Shown one piece after another: positions 23,559 through 32,736 of a DNA stretch of 64,000 bases; the stretch's first letter is position 1; each line of letters starts with the position of its first letter. Source of the DNA: CAWKCE01 sp032127035 (GTDB lineage: Bacteria > Actinomycetota > Actinomycetes > JAHEKZ01); assembly GCA_963848085.1 (NCBI GenBank), contig CAWKCE010000003.1:992001-1056000 (forward strand). The letters are read 5' to 3'. The notes under the pieces were generated by a model. It was not told the DNA's origin. It searched no databases and was given only the letters and a program-made list of their open reading frames with translations. Both the position numbers and the translations under genes were made by a program.

Positions 23559-25550
23559 GTGTCCGACGTCAAGGTCAGTCTCGCCGGCGCGACGCGAGAC
23601 GTCCCGGTGGGTGCCACGGCCGGGGACCTGTTCGACGGTGACCGGGCAGTTGTGGTCGCCCGGGTCAACGGGGACCTGCGTGACCTCAGCCATCCTGTCG
23701 CCGACGGCGACGAGGTCGAAGGCGTCACGATCGACTCCGACGACGGCCTCGCGGTCCTTCGCCACTCGGCGGCTCACGTGCTGGCACAGGCGGTGCAGGA
23801 CCTGTTCCCCGATGCCCGGCTGGGGATCGGTCCGCCCATTGCGGACGGCTTCTACTACGACTTCGACGTTGCAGATCCGTTCACGCCCGAGGACCTCAAG
23901 CGCCTCGAGAAGCGGATGCAGGAGATCGTCAAGTCCGGCCAGCGGTTCGCGCGCCGGGCGGTATCCGAGGAGGCGGCGCGGCAGGAGCTGGCCTCCGAGC
24001 CGTTCAAGCTGGAGCTCATCGGGCTGAAAGGCGGGGCGGTGGACTCCGACGTGATGGAGGTTGGCGGGGGAGAGCTCACCATCTACGACAACCTGGACGC
24101 GCGCAGCGGTGAGCTCCAGTGGAAGGACCTCTGTCGGGGGCCACACCTGGCGACGACGAAGTTGATCCCCGCCTTCAAGCTGATGCGGGTTGCCGGCGCC
24201 TACTGGCGCGGAAGCGAGAAGAACCCTCAGCTTCAGCGGATCTACGGCACGGCCTGGCCGAGCCGGGACGCGCTCAAGGCGCACCTCGCCTTCCTGGAGG
24301 AGGCCGAGCGGCGCGACCACCGCAGGCTGGGAGCCGAGCTGGACCTGTTCAGCTTCCCGGAGGAGATCGGCTCCGGCCTGGCGGTCTTCCATCCCAAGGG
24401 GGGTGTCGTCCGGCGGGTCATGGAGGACTACTCGCGCCAGCGGCACGACAGTGCGGGGTACGACTTCGTCAACAGCCCGCACATCACGAAGGCCAACCTG
24501 TTCGAGACGTCCGGCCACCTCGAGTGGTTCGCCGACGGCATGTACCCGCCCATGCACCTGGACGCCGAGCACGACAGTGCGGGGAACGTGAAGCGGGCCG
24601 GCGCGGACTACTACCTGAAGCCCATGAACTGCCCGTTCCACAACCTCATCTTCTCGGCGCGGGGCCGGTCCTACCGGGAGCTGCCGATGCGGCTGTTCGA
24701 GTTCGGGTCCGTCTACCGGTACGAGAAGTCCGGTGTGGTCCACGGGCTCACCCGTGTCCGCGGCATGACGCAGGACGACGCACACATCTACTGCACCAAG
24801 GAGCAGATGCCGGGGGAGCTCGACAGCCTGCTCACCTTCGTCCTCGGGCTGCTGCGCGACTACGGGCTCGAGGACTTCTACCTCGAGCTGTCCACGCGTG
24901 ACCCCGACAAGTTCGTGGGAGCCGAGGAGGACTGGGCCGAGGCCACTGAGGCGCTGCGCCAGGCCGCCGACAAGCAGAGCCTGGAGCTGGTCCTCGACGA
25001 GGGCGGGGCCGCGTTCTACGGACCCAAGATCTCCGTGCAGGCCAAGGACGCCATCGGGCGCACCTGGCAGCTGTCGACGATTCAGGTCGACTTCCAGCTG
25101 CCCCAGCGGTTCGATCTGGAGTACCAGGCTGCCGACGGAACCCGGCAGCGGCCGGTCATGATCCACCGGGCGCTGTTCGGCTCGATCGAGCGGTTCTTCG
25201 GGGTGCTCCTCGAGCACTACGCCGGGGCGTTCCCGGTGTGGCTGGCGCCGGTGCAGGTGGTGGGCATCCCGATCACCGACCAGCACGTCGAGCATCTGGA
25301 GCGGGTGGCCGCCGACCTGCGGCGGCAGGGTGCGCGGGTCGAGGTGGACACGTCGGACGACCGCATGCAGAAGAAGATCCGCAACGCGCAGCGGCAGAAG
25401 GTGCCCTACATGCTGATCGCGGGCGACGACGATGTCGACAAGGGCGCAGTCTCTTTCCGCCTCCGTGACGGGTCGCAGGACAACGGCGTTCCCGTCAACG
25501 AAGCAGTGGCGCGGATCGTCGCCGCCATCGCGGACCGGCGGCAGGTGTGA
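23559..25550 (+). CDS. thrS: Threonyl-tRNA synthetase
   Basis: Charges tRNA-Thr and removes mischarged serine. The 663-residue class II synthetase has an N-terminal TGS domain (1-65), an editing domain (HSAAHVLAQAVQDLFP, and further on GPHLATT), a catalytic core with NCPFHNLIFSARGRSYRELP, motif 2 around GLTRVRGMTQDDAHIYC, and a C-terminal anticodon-binding domain (QKKIRNAQRQKVPYMLI). The GTG start at 23559 follows a CTGGAG site. The next gene overlaps its stop by 4 nt. No T-box leader is seen upstream. Confidence 0.96.
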   Translation: MSDVKVSLAGATRDVPVGATAGDLFDGDRAVVVARVNGDLRDLSHPVADGDEVEGVTIDSDDGLAVLRHSAAHVLAQAVQDLFPDARLGIGPPIADGFYYDFDVADPFTPEDLKRLEKRMQEIVKSGQRFARRAVSEEAARQELASEPFKLELIGLKGGAVDSDVMEVGGGELTIYDNLDARSGELQWKDLCRGPHLATTKLIPAFKLMRVAGAYWRGSEKNPQLQRIYGTAWPSRDALKAHLAFLEEAERRDHRRLGAELDLFSFPEEIGSGLAVFHPKGGVVRRVMEDYSRQRHDSAGYDFVNSPHITKANLFETSGHLEWFADGMYPPMHLDAEHDSAGNVKRAGADYYLKPMNCPFHNLIFSARGRSYRELPMRLFEFGSVYRYEKSGVVHGLTRVRGMTQDDAHIYCTKEQMPGELDSLLTFVLGLLRDYGLEDFYLELSTRDPDKFVGAEEDWAEATEALRQAADKQSLELVLDEGGAAFYGPKISVQAKDAIGRTWQLSTIQVDFQLPQRFDLEYQAADGTRQRPVMIHRALFGSIERFFGVLLEHYAGAFPVWLAPVQVVGIPITDQHVEHLERVAADLRRQGARVEVDTSDDRMQKKIRNAQRQKVPYMLIAGDDDVDKGAVSFRLRDGSQDNGVPVNEAVARIVAAIADRRQV

Positions 25551-26074
25551 CGGACCCTCCCGGGCAGTCCGACCAGTTCGACCGGCTGTGGACGCCGCAC
25601 CGAATGGCGTACATCCAGGGCGAAGGGCGCCCAGACAGCGACGACCCCGCGGACTGCCCGTTCTGCCAAGCCCCTTTGGTGGATGACGCGGAGGGTCTGC
25701 TGGTGGCACGGGGGAGCGCGGTGTTCGTCGTGCTGAACCTGTACCCGTACAACGTCGGCCACCTGATGGCGTGCCCCTACCGACATGTGGCCGACTACGC
25801 CGACCTCACCCCAGACGAGACCGTCGAGCTGGCCCAGTTCACGCAGCGGGCCATGCGAACGCTGCGCTCAGCGGCCGGACCACAAGGCTTCAACATCGGC
25901 ATGAACCAGGGAGCCATCGGCGGTGCGGGGATCGCCATGCACCTGCACCAGCACGTGGTCCCGCGCTGGGGTGGGGACACCAACTTCATGCCGGTCGTGG
26001 CGCACACCAAGGTGCTGCCGCAGCTGTTGAGCGAGACCCGCGACATCCTGGCCGCGGCGTGGCAGGCCGCCTGA
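25547..26074 (+). CDS. HIT-family hydrolase, probable Ap4A phosphorylase
   Basis: A 175-residue histidine-triad protein. The catalytic triad is MHLHQHVVPRW, and a zinc-type pair is seen in CPFCQA near residue 37. The gene lies directly after thrS and belongs to the thrS-HIT-pgsA block of actinobacteria; its mycobacterial counterpart at this locus (Rv2613c) is a diadenosine tetraphosphate phosphorylase. Aminoacyl-tRNA synthetases make Ap4A as a by-product, which gives the coupling sense. The GTG start overlaps the thrS stop. Confidence 0.88.
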   Translation: MTDPPGQSDQFDRLWTPHRMAYIQGEGRPDSDDPADCPFCQAPLVDDAEGLLVARGSAVFVVLNLYPYNVGHLMACPYRHVADYADLTPDETVELAQFTQRAMRTLRSAAGPQGFNIGMNQGAIGGAGIAMHLHQHVVPRWGGDTNFMPVVAHTKVLPQLLSETRDILAAAWQAA

Positions 26075-26083
26075 CGGGGCCGG

Positions 26084-28222
26084 TCAGTCTTCGGCGCTCA
26101 GCCGCGCGGCAAGGGCCGTGGGCATGGTCTCGTGCCCTGAGTAGGTGCGGGTGAAGGTCCCGATCCCGTGCGACAGCGACCTCAGGTCAAGCGCGTACCG
26201 GGTCAGCTCGAGCTGCGGCGCCTCGGCCCGGACCAGCGTCCGGCCCGGTCCCACTGGCTCGGTGCCGAGAACCCGCCCGCGTCGGCCGGATAGGTCGCCC
26301 AGGACCGAGCCAAGGTCGTCGTCGTCGACCAGGACGGTGATCTCGTCGACGGGCTCCAGCAGCACGATGTGCCCGTTCGTCGCGGCGTCCCGCAGGGCGA
26401 GCCCACCGGCGGTCTGGAACGCCATGTCCGACGAGTCGACGGAGTGCGCCTTGCCGTCCACGAGCGTGACTCGCAGGTCGACCAGCGGGTAGCCGGCGGA
26501 GACGCCGCGCTCCATCTGGGCCCGCACCCCCTTCTCGACACTGGGGATGAACTGGCGGGGGACCGCCCCGCCCACGACCCGGTCGACGAACTCGAAGCCG
26601 GAACCAGCCGCCAGCGGCTCGACCTCGATGTCGCACACGGCGAACTGGCCGTGACCCCCGGACTGCTTGACGTGTCGACCGTGACCCTTGGAGGGCCCGC
26701 CGAAGGTCTCGCGGAGGGCCACGCGCACCGGAACGACGTCGACCGCCACGCCGTAGCGGTTCTTCAGCCGGTCCAGGAGCACGTCGACGTGCGCCTCCCC
26801 GAGTGCCCAGATCACCAGCTGGTTGGTGTCGGCGTTGTGCTCCAGCCGCATGGTGGGATCCTCGGCGACCAGTCGCGCCAGGCCGTGGGACAGCTTGTCC
26901 TCGTCGGCCTTGCTGTGCGCGACCACCGCGATCGGCAGCAGGGGGTCCGGCATCAGCCAAGGTTCCATCAGCAAGGGCTGGTCCTTGTCGCTCAGCGTGT
27001 CGCCGGTCTCAGCCCGCGCGAGCTTGGCCACTGCGCAGATGTCCCCGGCGACTGCGTAGCTGAGTGGTCGCTGGACCTTGCCGAGCGGCGACGACAGCGC
27101 ACCGGCACGCTCGTCGACATCGTGGTCCTCGTGTCCTCGATCGCCCAGGCCATGTCCGGAGACGTGCAGCACGGTGTCCGGACGGAGCGTGCCGGAGAAG
27201 ACCCGGACCAGGCTGATCCGCCCCACGTAGGGGTCGCTCTCGGTCTTCACGATCTCGGCCACCAGGGGCCCGTCGGGATCGCTGGCCAGCGGCTCGCGAG
27301 CCCGGCCGTCCAGGGTGGTCACAGGGGGCACCGGATGCTCGAGGGGGGAGGGGAAGCCTCGGGTGACGACCTCGAGCAGCTCCGTGACCCCGATCCCGGT
27401 GGTCGCCGAGACGGGGAGCACCGGGTAGAACGAGCCCCGCGCGACGGCCTTCTCGAGGTCGGCGATCAGCGTGTCGGTGTCGACCTCCTCACCGGCGAGG
27501 TAGCGGTCCATCAGTGACTCGTCCTCGCTCTCGGCGATGATCGCCTCGATGAGTGCGCTTCGGGCCGGCTCGATGAGCTCCAGGTGCGGCGCCTCGGGGG
27601 CTCGCTCGACGCGGGTCCCCGACGTGTAGTCGTCGATGCGCTGGGTGAGCAGGGCGACCAGGCCGCCGAAGCTGTCGTCCTCGGCCAGCATCGGCAGGTA
27701 CAGCGGAAGGACCCCTTCCCCGAAGGCTTCCTGTGCCTCGGCGAGAGCGGTGTCGAAGTCCGCCCGGGGAGTGTCCAGCTTGGAGATGACGACGGCGCGG
27801 GGCATACCGACGGCGGCGCACTCCTCCCACAGGATCCGGGTAGCACCGTCCATCGAGTCGGACGCCGAGATGACGAACAGGGCCGCGTCGGCTGCCCGCA
27901 GGCCGGCCCGCAGGTCTCCCACGAAGTCGGCATAGCCGGGGGTGTCGAGCAGGTTCACCTTGATCCCGTCGAGCTCGAAGGGAGCGACGGTCAGGGAGAC
28001 GCTGCGCTGCTGTCGAACTTCAGCTTCCTCGAAGTCGGACACGGTGGTCCCGTCCTCGACCCGACCCATCCGGCTGATGGTCCCGGTCGCCGCCAGGAGC
28101 GCTTCCACCAGCGTCGTCTTGCCGGCCGAGCTGTGGCCGACCAGCACGATGTTTCGCAGCGCCTCGGGCCGGTCGGCCGTCGGTGCCCTTCCGGCGGCCC
28201 CGGGTGCCTGCTTGTCAGCCAT
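26084..28222 (-). CDS. Elongation factor G-like protein (EF-G2/FusA2 type)
   Basis: A 712-residue translational GTPase resembling EF-G. P-loop is GHSSAGKTT, and the five-domain EF-G layout extends to the C-terminus. The G3 motif reads DTPGYADF: the His that EF-G needs for GTP hydrolysis is Tyr97 here. G4 is SKLD rather than NKxD. Both are features of the mycobacterial FusA2 group, which does not replace EF-G. The ATG at 28222 has an AGGAG ribosome site. It is inserted on the opposite strand between the HIT gene and pgsA. Confidence 0.85.
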   Translation of the reverse strand: MADKQAPGAAGRAPTADRPEALRNIVLVGHSSAGKTTLVEALLAATGTISRMGRVEDGTTVSDFEEAEVRQQRSVSLTVAPFELDGIKVNLLDTPGYADFVGDLRAGLRAADAALFVISASDSMDGATRILWEECAAVGMPRAVVISKLDTPRADFDTALAEAQEAFGEGVLPLYLPMLAEDDSFGGLVALLTQRIDDYTSGTRVERAPEAPHLELIEPARSALIEAIIAESEDESLMDRYLAGEEVDTDTLIADLEKAVARGSFYPVLPVSATTGIGVTELLEVVTRGFPSPLEHPVPPVTTLDGRAREPLASDPDGPLVAEIVKTESDPYVGRISLVRVFSGTLRPDTVLHVSGHGLGDRGHEDHDVDERAGALSSPLGKVQRPLSYAVAGDICAVAKLARAETGDTLSDKDQPLLMEPWLMPDPLLPIAVVAHSKADEDKLSHGLARLVAEDPTMRLEHNADTNQLVIWALGEAHVDVLLDRLKNRYGVAVDVVPVRVALRETFGGPSKGHGRHVKQSGGHGQFAVCDIEVEPLAAGSGFEFVDRVVGGAVPRQFIPSVEKGVRAQMERGVSAGYPLVDLRVTLVDGKAHSVDSSDMAFQTAGGLALRDAATNGHIVLLEPVDEITVLVDDDDLGSVLGDLSGRRGRVLGTEPVGPGRTLVRAEAPQLELTRYALDLRSLSHGIGTFTRTYSGHETMPTALAARLSAED

Positions 28223-28313
28223 CACCACTCCACTCCTCGCAGCGAGTACTCGCGTGCCACCCTTCACCCCTGGTGGCTCGATGGGCAAGGGCCACCCGTC
28301 GTGCGGTCGTCGC

Positions 28314-28319
28314 TACCCT
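28314..28319 (+). promoter_or_regulatory. -10 element of leaderless pgsA promoter
   Basis: TACCCT, 6 nt before the ATG at 28326. It should drive the phosphatidylinositol mannoside operon. Confidence 0.5.
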
Positions 28320-28325
28320 CGCCCC

Positions 28326-28946
28326 ATGGGTCGACTGACGGACGTGGGCAGGTCCGCCGCGCGGGGGGTGTTCGAGCCACCGGCGCGTGTCCTCACCGGC
28401 TGGGGAGTCAGCCCCGACGCCATCACTGTCGTGGGGACCGTTGGGGTGGCGGCCGGCGCGCTGAGCTTCTACCCACGCGGAGAGCTCCTCGTCGGGACGC
28501 TGGTCATCGTGGTGTTCGTCTTCTCGGACAGCCTGGACGGCACCATGGCCCGGCTGTCCGGCCGGTCCGGCCCGTGGGGAGCCTTCCTCGACTCCACCCT
28601 GGACCGCGTCGGCGACGCCGCCATCTTCAGTGGGCTGGCTTGGTGGTTCCTGGGCAGCGGAGACGACCCCATGCTGGGCGCCCTTGCCCTCATCGGACTG
28701 GTGGGTGGCCTGATGGTGTCCTATGCCCGGGCCCGCGGCGAGGGGTTGGGCCTGGACGCCACTGGTGGGATCGCCGAGCGGTCCGAACGGCTCGTCGCGA
28801 TCCTGCTGGGTACCGGGCTCGCCGGTCTCGGCGTGCCCTTCGTCCAGGCCGCGGCGTTGTGGTTCGTGGCGGTGGGGGCGTGGGTCACCGTCGGCCAGCG
28901 AATCCTCGGAGCCCGGCGTTCGGCCGCGCGGGGGACGCCCGCGTGA
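28326..28946 (+). CDS. pgsA: Phosphatidylinositol phosphate synthase (CDP-alcohol phosphatidyltransferase)
   Basis: An integral membrane enzyme that joins CDP-diacylglycerol with inositol phosphate to give PI phosphate, the root of phosphatidylinositol mannosides. The 206-residue protein carries the full CDP-alcohol motif with four Asp (DSLDGTMARLSG followed by FLDSTLDRVGD) and several membrane helices. The ATG follows a leaderless -10. Its stop overlaps the acyltransferase start, and pimA follows. The mycobacterial counterpart is PgsA1. Confidence 0.92.
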   Translation: MGRLTDVGRSAARGVFEPPARVLTGWGVSPDAITVVGTVGVAAGALSFYPRGELLVGTLVIVVFVFSDSLDGTMARLSGRSGPWGAFLDSTLDRVGDAAIFSGLAWWFLGSGDDPMLGALALIGLVGGLMVSYARARGEGLGLDATGGIAERSERLVAILLGTGLAGLGVPFVQAAALWFVAVGAWVTVGQRILGARRSAARGTPA

Positions 28947-29836
28947 GGGAGCTGCTCACCGACCGGGCCTACGCCGCGGGCTGGCACGCGGTCCGCCATT
29001 CTCCGGAGAGGGTGGCCCGCGTCACGTTCGGCCAGCTTGCCGACCAGGCGTGGCGCCGCCACGGACGGGGTGTGCAGCAGCTGGAGCGGAACCTGTCGCG
29101 GATCGTCGTGGACGCGTCCCCACAGGATCTTCGTGACCTCTCGCGGGAGGCCATGCAGTCCTACTTCCGGTACTGGCGCGAGGCGTTCCGCCTCCCCGAG
29201 TGGGGGGCCGACGAGGTCGTTGACCGGATCGTGGTTCACCACGAAGAGCGGCTGCGCGGCCCGGCCTCGTCCGGCCAGGGTGTGATCACCGCGCTCGGTC
29301 ACCTGGGCAACTGGGACCATGCCGGGGCCTGGGCCTCCACCACGGGCATCGCCTTCACCACCGTGGCCGAGCGGCTGAAGCCGGAGTCGCTGTTCCGCCG
29401 GTTCCTGGAGTACCGGGAGTCGCTGGGGATGGAGGTCCTCCCCCTCAGCGGCGGGGAGGACGTCAGCGGCACGTTGGTGGCACGCCTGGGACAAGGTCGT
29501 GTCATCGCCTTGGTCGCCGACCGGGACCTGGGCCATACCGGCATCGAGGTCGACCTGCTGGGGGAGCCGGCGCGCTTCCCGGCCGGCCCGGCGGTCCTTG
29601 CTCTGCGCACCGGCGCGCCGCTGCTCCCCGTGATGTCCTGGTACGACAAGGACCGCACCCACCTGGAGATCCAGACCGCACTGCAGGTCGACACCTCGCT
29701 GGGCTTCCGCGACTCGGTATTGGCGCTCACCCAGCAGTTCGCCGACGCACTGGGCCAAGCCCTCCGCGAGCACCCGACCGACTGGCACATGCTCCAGCGG
29801 GTGTGGACTGCTGACGTCGTTCCGGCCCCGTCGTGA
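28943..29836 (+). CDS. patA: Phosphatidylinositol mannoside acyltransferase
   Basis: Adds an acyl chain to the mannose of PIM on the inner face of the membrane. The 297-residue LpxL/HtrB-like protein has the catalytic HX4D motif in HLGNWDHAG (residues about 118-123), then a RXXGxxEVDLLGEPARFPAG substrate region. The GTG start overlaps pgsA by 4 nt, and the stop overlaps pimA by 4 nt, the standard actinobacterial order. Confidence 0.92.
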   Translation: MRELLTDRAYAAGWHAVRHSPERVARVTFGQLADQAWRRHGRGVQQLERNLSRIVVDASPQDLRDLSREAMQSYFRYWREAFRLPEWGADEVVDRIVVHHEERLRGPASSGQGVITALGHLGNWDHAGAWASTTGIAFTTVAERLKPESLFRRFLEYRESLGMEVLPLSGGEDVSGTLVARLGQGRVIALVADRDLGHTGIEVDLLGEPARFPAGPAVLALRTGAPLLPVMSWYDKDRTHLEIQTALQVDTSLGFRDSVLALTQQFADALGQALREHPTDWHMLQRVWTADVVPAPS

Positions 29837-31008
29837 AGGTCGGCCTGGTGTGCCCGTTCGACTGGGACGTCCCCGGGGGTGTGTCCATCCACGTCCGGGA
29901 CCTGGCCGACGAGCTCATCACGCTCGGCCATGACGTGGCAGTCCTCGCCCCCGGGGAGGACGCTGAAGCCGCACCCGACTACGTCACGCTGGCCGGGCGG
30001 ACGATGCCGGTTCCGCACAACGGGTCGGTGGCCCGGGTGCAGTTCGGGCCGGTGTCGGCGTCTCGCACCCGCCGGTGGATCCGGGAGGGCGAGTTCGACG
30101 TGCTGCATGTGCACTCGCCCATCTCGCCCAGCCTGTCGATGCTGGCCTGCTGGGCGGCGATCGGTCCGGTGGTCGCCACCTTCCACACCTCGCTCGACGG
30201 GCACAGCCGCGTGATGTCGGCCGGGTTCGGGCTGCTCCGCGCCACTCTCGAGACGGTCCGGGGGCGGATCGCAGTCAGCGAGATGGCCCGTCGCACCGTC
30301 GTCCAGCACCTCGGGGGGGACGCGGTCCTGATCCCGAACGGGGTGCGGGTCTCGTCCTTCGCCGGCGCTGAGCCCCTTCCGGGCTGGCCGGGAGCGGGTG
30401 GCTCACTGGTCTTCCTCGGCCGGATCGACGAGACGCGCAAGGGTCTCGGCGTCCTCCTGGAGGCGTTCCCGTCCGTGGCGGCCGCCCTCCCGGGGGTCCG
30501 GCTCCTTGTCGTCGGCCCGGGCGACCCGTCGGACGCGATTGATGCACTCCCGCCCGGGCTCCGCGACCGGGTGACTTTCCTCGGTCGGGTGAGCGACGCA
30601 GACAAGGCACGTGCCCTGGCATCCGCGGACATCTACGTCGCGCCACACATCGGGGGCGAGAGCTTCGGGATCGTCCTTCTGGAGGCCATGGCGGCCGGAA
30701 CGGCGGTTCTGGCCAGCGACCTGGTGGCCTTCCGGCAGGTGCTCGACGGGGGCCACACCGGCCGCCTCGTCCCGGTGGGCGACGCGACGCGGCTGGCCGA
30801 GGCCGCGATCGAGCTGCTGCGGTCGCCGAAGCAGCGCGCCGAGCTGGCCGACGCCGGCCAGGTCCGCGCCGCCGAGTACGACTGGTCCGTTGTGACGCAG
30901 CAGATCTTGGCGGTGTACGACACGGTCCGCGGGCCGGGGGAGAAGGTGCTCGAGGACGACCGCCAGGGACCCGGCGTCTTCGCCGGACGACGCCGGGGCG
31001 CCAAGTGA
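29833..31008 (+). CDS. pimA: Phosphatidylinositol alpha-mannosyltransferase
   Basis: A GT4 glycosyltransferase that places the first mannose on phosphatidylinositol from GDP-mannose. The 391-residue protein opens with the nucleotide-sugar loop DVPGGVSIHV, has VATFHTSLDGHS and VSEMARR in the first Rossmann domain, and the GGESFGIVLLEAMA EX7E motif in the second. It is translationally coupled to genes on both sides. The last 30 residues (after VYDTV) are a basic, disordered extension. Confidence 0.93.
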   Translation: MKVGLVCPFDWDVPGGVSIHVRDLADELITLGHDVAVLAPGEDAEAAPDYVTLAGRTMPVPHNGSVARVQFGPVSASRTRRWIREGEFDVLHVHSPISPSLSMLACWAAIGPVVATFHTSLDGHSRVMSAGFGLLRATLETVRGRIAVSEMARRTVVQHLGGDAVLIPNGVRVSSFAGAEPLPGWPGAGGSLVFLGRIDETRKGLGVLLEAFPSVAAALPGVRLLVVGPGDPSDAIDALPPGLRDRVTFLGRVSDADKARALASADIYVAPHIGGESFGIVLLEAMAAGTAVLASDLVAFRQVLDGGHTGRLVPVGDATRLAEAAIELLRSPKQRAELADAGQVRAAEYDWSVVTQQILAVYDTVRGPGEKVLEDDRQGPGVFAGRRRGAK

Positions 31009-31562
31009 ACGTGCCCACCTGGCAGCTCGTCGCGGTGGTGGTTGCGGCCTTCGTCGCCTTGTACATCCGGGGGCTGGTGGGTCGCCTGGACCGGCTCCAC
31101 CTCCGCGTGGAGACCACGACCGAGGCCCTTGACGCCCAGCTGCTCCGACGGTCGTCGTCGGTCCTGGAGCTCGGTGCGTCGGCGGTGCTCGACCCCGCGA
31201 GCTCGTTGATCCTGGTCTCGGCTGCCACCGAGGCACAGTCAGCGGGCGTAGCCGACCGGGAGGTCGTGGAAAGCGCGCTGTCGGAGGACCTGCGCGCCGT
31301 GCTGGACTCACCCGGGGTGCTCGAGCAGCTGCAGGGTACGCCGGGAGGGCCAGAGCAGCTCGTCGAGCTCGCCCTTGCCACCGACCGGGTGGCGCTGGCA
31401 CATCGCTTCCACAACGACGCCGTCCGCTCGGTCCGCGAGCTGCGGAGCCGCCCGGTGGTGCGCCTGTTCCGGCTCGCCGGACGAGCCGGGCTACCACAGT
31501 CCTTCGAGATGGACGACGCGCCACCGGCGGTGCTGTCCGCCGTGGACCGGGCGCCGACGTAG
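31005..31562 (+). CDS. Single-pass membrane protein, LemA-like tail
   Basis: A 185-residue protein with one N-terminal transmembrane helix (QLVAVVVAAFVALYI, residues 7-21) and a long helical cytosolic or external part. Near residue 140 AHRFHNDAVRSVRELR and the end RAGLPQSFEMDD resemble the LemA family C-terminal pattern. It starts in a 4-nt overlap with pimA and ends just before a leaderless promoter. Homologues occur at this spot in Streptomyces. Function unknown. Confidence 0.65.
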   Translation: MNVPTWQLVAVVVAAFVALYIRGLVGRLDRLHLRVETTTEALDAQLLRRSSSVLELGASAVLDPASSLILVSAATEAQSAGVADREVVESALSEDLRAVLDSPGVLEQLQGTPGGPEQLVELALATDRVALAHRFHNDAVRSVRELRSRPVVRLFRLAGRAGLPQSFEMDDAPPAVLSAVDRAPT

Positions 31563-31565
31563 CCT
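31560..31565 (+). promoter_or_regulatory. -10 element of leaderless DUF3048 promoter
   Basis: TAGCCT, 6 nt before the GTG at 31572. Its TAG is also the stop codon of the preceding gene. Confidence 0.5.
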
Positions 31566-31571
31566 GCTCTG

Positions 31572-32618
31572 GTGCCCGCGAACCCCAGACGGTTGGCCCC
31601 CCGCCCGGCTGTCAGTCCCCGACGTTCAGTCGTGACCGCCGCTGTCCTGCTGACCGCCGCGACCCTCCTGGCCGCCTGCGCGTCAGACGAGGTGGCGCCG
31701 TCGGCTGCTCCTTCGGCGACTACGGCTTCGCCGTCGGCCAGCCCCGAGCCGACGACGTTGCTGTCCGGAAGGGTTGGCGAGGACCACCGGGTCCTGGCGG
31801 TCAAGATCGACAACACCGTGAACTCCCACCCGCAGTCCGGGGTGGTCGCGGCGGACATCGTGTACCTGGAGGAGGTCGAGTACGGCCTCACCCGGCTGAT
31901 GGCGGTCTACTCGTCCCGCTACCCGAAGGTGGTGGGACCGGTCCGCAGCGCTCGGATTGCCGACCTGGAGATGCTGCGGCAGTTCGGCGAGCCGGCCTTC
32001 GCCTACTCCGGGGCCAACCCGCTGCTTGTCCCGGTGCTGCGCGAGGCGCCGTTGTACAACGTCTCGGACGACGTCAGCGGGGAGGGCTACTGGCGACAGG
32101 ACGGCCGGACCGCACCGTGGGACCTGTTCGCCGACCCGGAGCAGCTGCTGGCGCGGGCACCGAAGGCCGACCGGGCCCGCGATATCGGGTTCACCTTCAC
32201 CGACGGCGCGCCCTTGGGTGGGTCCATGGCGCGCCAGGTGACCGTTGCCTGGCCCGGCTCCAGCGCCCGCTTTCGCTGGGATGCCGAGGAGGCGCGATGG
32301 CGGCTGTGGACCGACGGGCAGCCCGCCATGTCCACCGAAGGACCCCAGCTGGGCGGAACGACCGTGATCGTGCAGTTCGCCGACGTCTACCCCTCCCAGT
32401 ACGGGGACGCCTACGGCGGCGTGACGCCGATGACCGAGACCGTCGGGAAGGGCCGCGCCCTCGTCCTGCGTGACGGGCGCGTCTACCGGTGCCGGTGGGC
32501 CCGCAAGACGGCCGAGGATGGCACCAGGTGGACCTACCGGGGCACGGACATGCCCATGGCGCCCGGGCAGATCTGGGTTGCGCTGCTCGACAACGACCGT
32601 CGCCCCATCGTGCGCTGA
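31572..32618 (+). CDS. DUF3048 (YerB-like) lipoprotein
   Basis: A 348-residue exported lipoprotein. The signal segment TAAVLLTAATLLAACAS ends in a lipobox, a Ser/Thr/Pro linker runs to about residue 60, and a DUF3048 domain follows (VKIDNTVNSHPQSGV, ADIVYLEEVEYGLTRLMAVY, VGPVRSARIADLEM, FAYSGAN). The C-terminal part has MAPGQIWVALL. YerB-type proteins have no settled function, although cell-envelope localisation is likely. The GTG start is fixed by the leaderless -10. Confidence 0.87.
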   Translation: MPANPRRLAPRPAVSPRRSVVTAAVLLTAATLLAACASDEVAPSAAPSATTASPSASPEPTTLLSGRVGEDHRVLAVKIDNTVNSHPQSGVVAADIVYLEEVEYGLTRLMAVYSSRYPKVVGPVRSARIADLEMLRQFGEPAFAYSGANPLLVPVLREAPLYNVSDDVSGEGYWRQDGRTAPWDLFADPEQLLARAPKADRARDIGFTFTDGAPLGGSMARQVTVAWPGSSARFRWDAEEARWRLWTDGQPAMSTEGPQLGGTTVIVQFADVYPSQYGDAYGGVTPMTETVGKGRALVLRDGRVYRCRWARKTAEDGTRWTYRGTDMPMAPGQIWVALLDNDRRPIVR

Positions 32619-32736
32619 TCGGCCGTTCGCCCCGTACGATGGACGGTGGCGCTCGGGAGGTCCGCGCGTCACCGTCCGGGTTCGTCCGACACCGTCCGGG
32701 TGCGACCCGTCCGAGCACCGTCTCAGTGAGGTTCCC

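Noticed and set aside
23544..25709. 721-codon antisense frame opposite thrS
   Set aside because: A GC-rich shadow frame: composition is biased to His/Arg/Val/Leu, no family motif is present, and the opposite strand is a fully recognisable synthetase.
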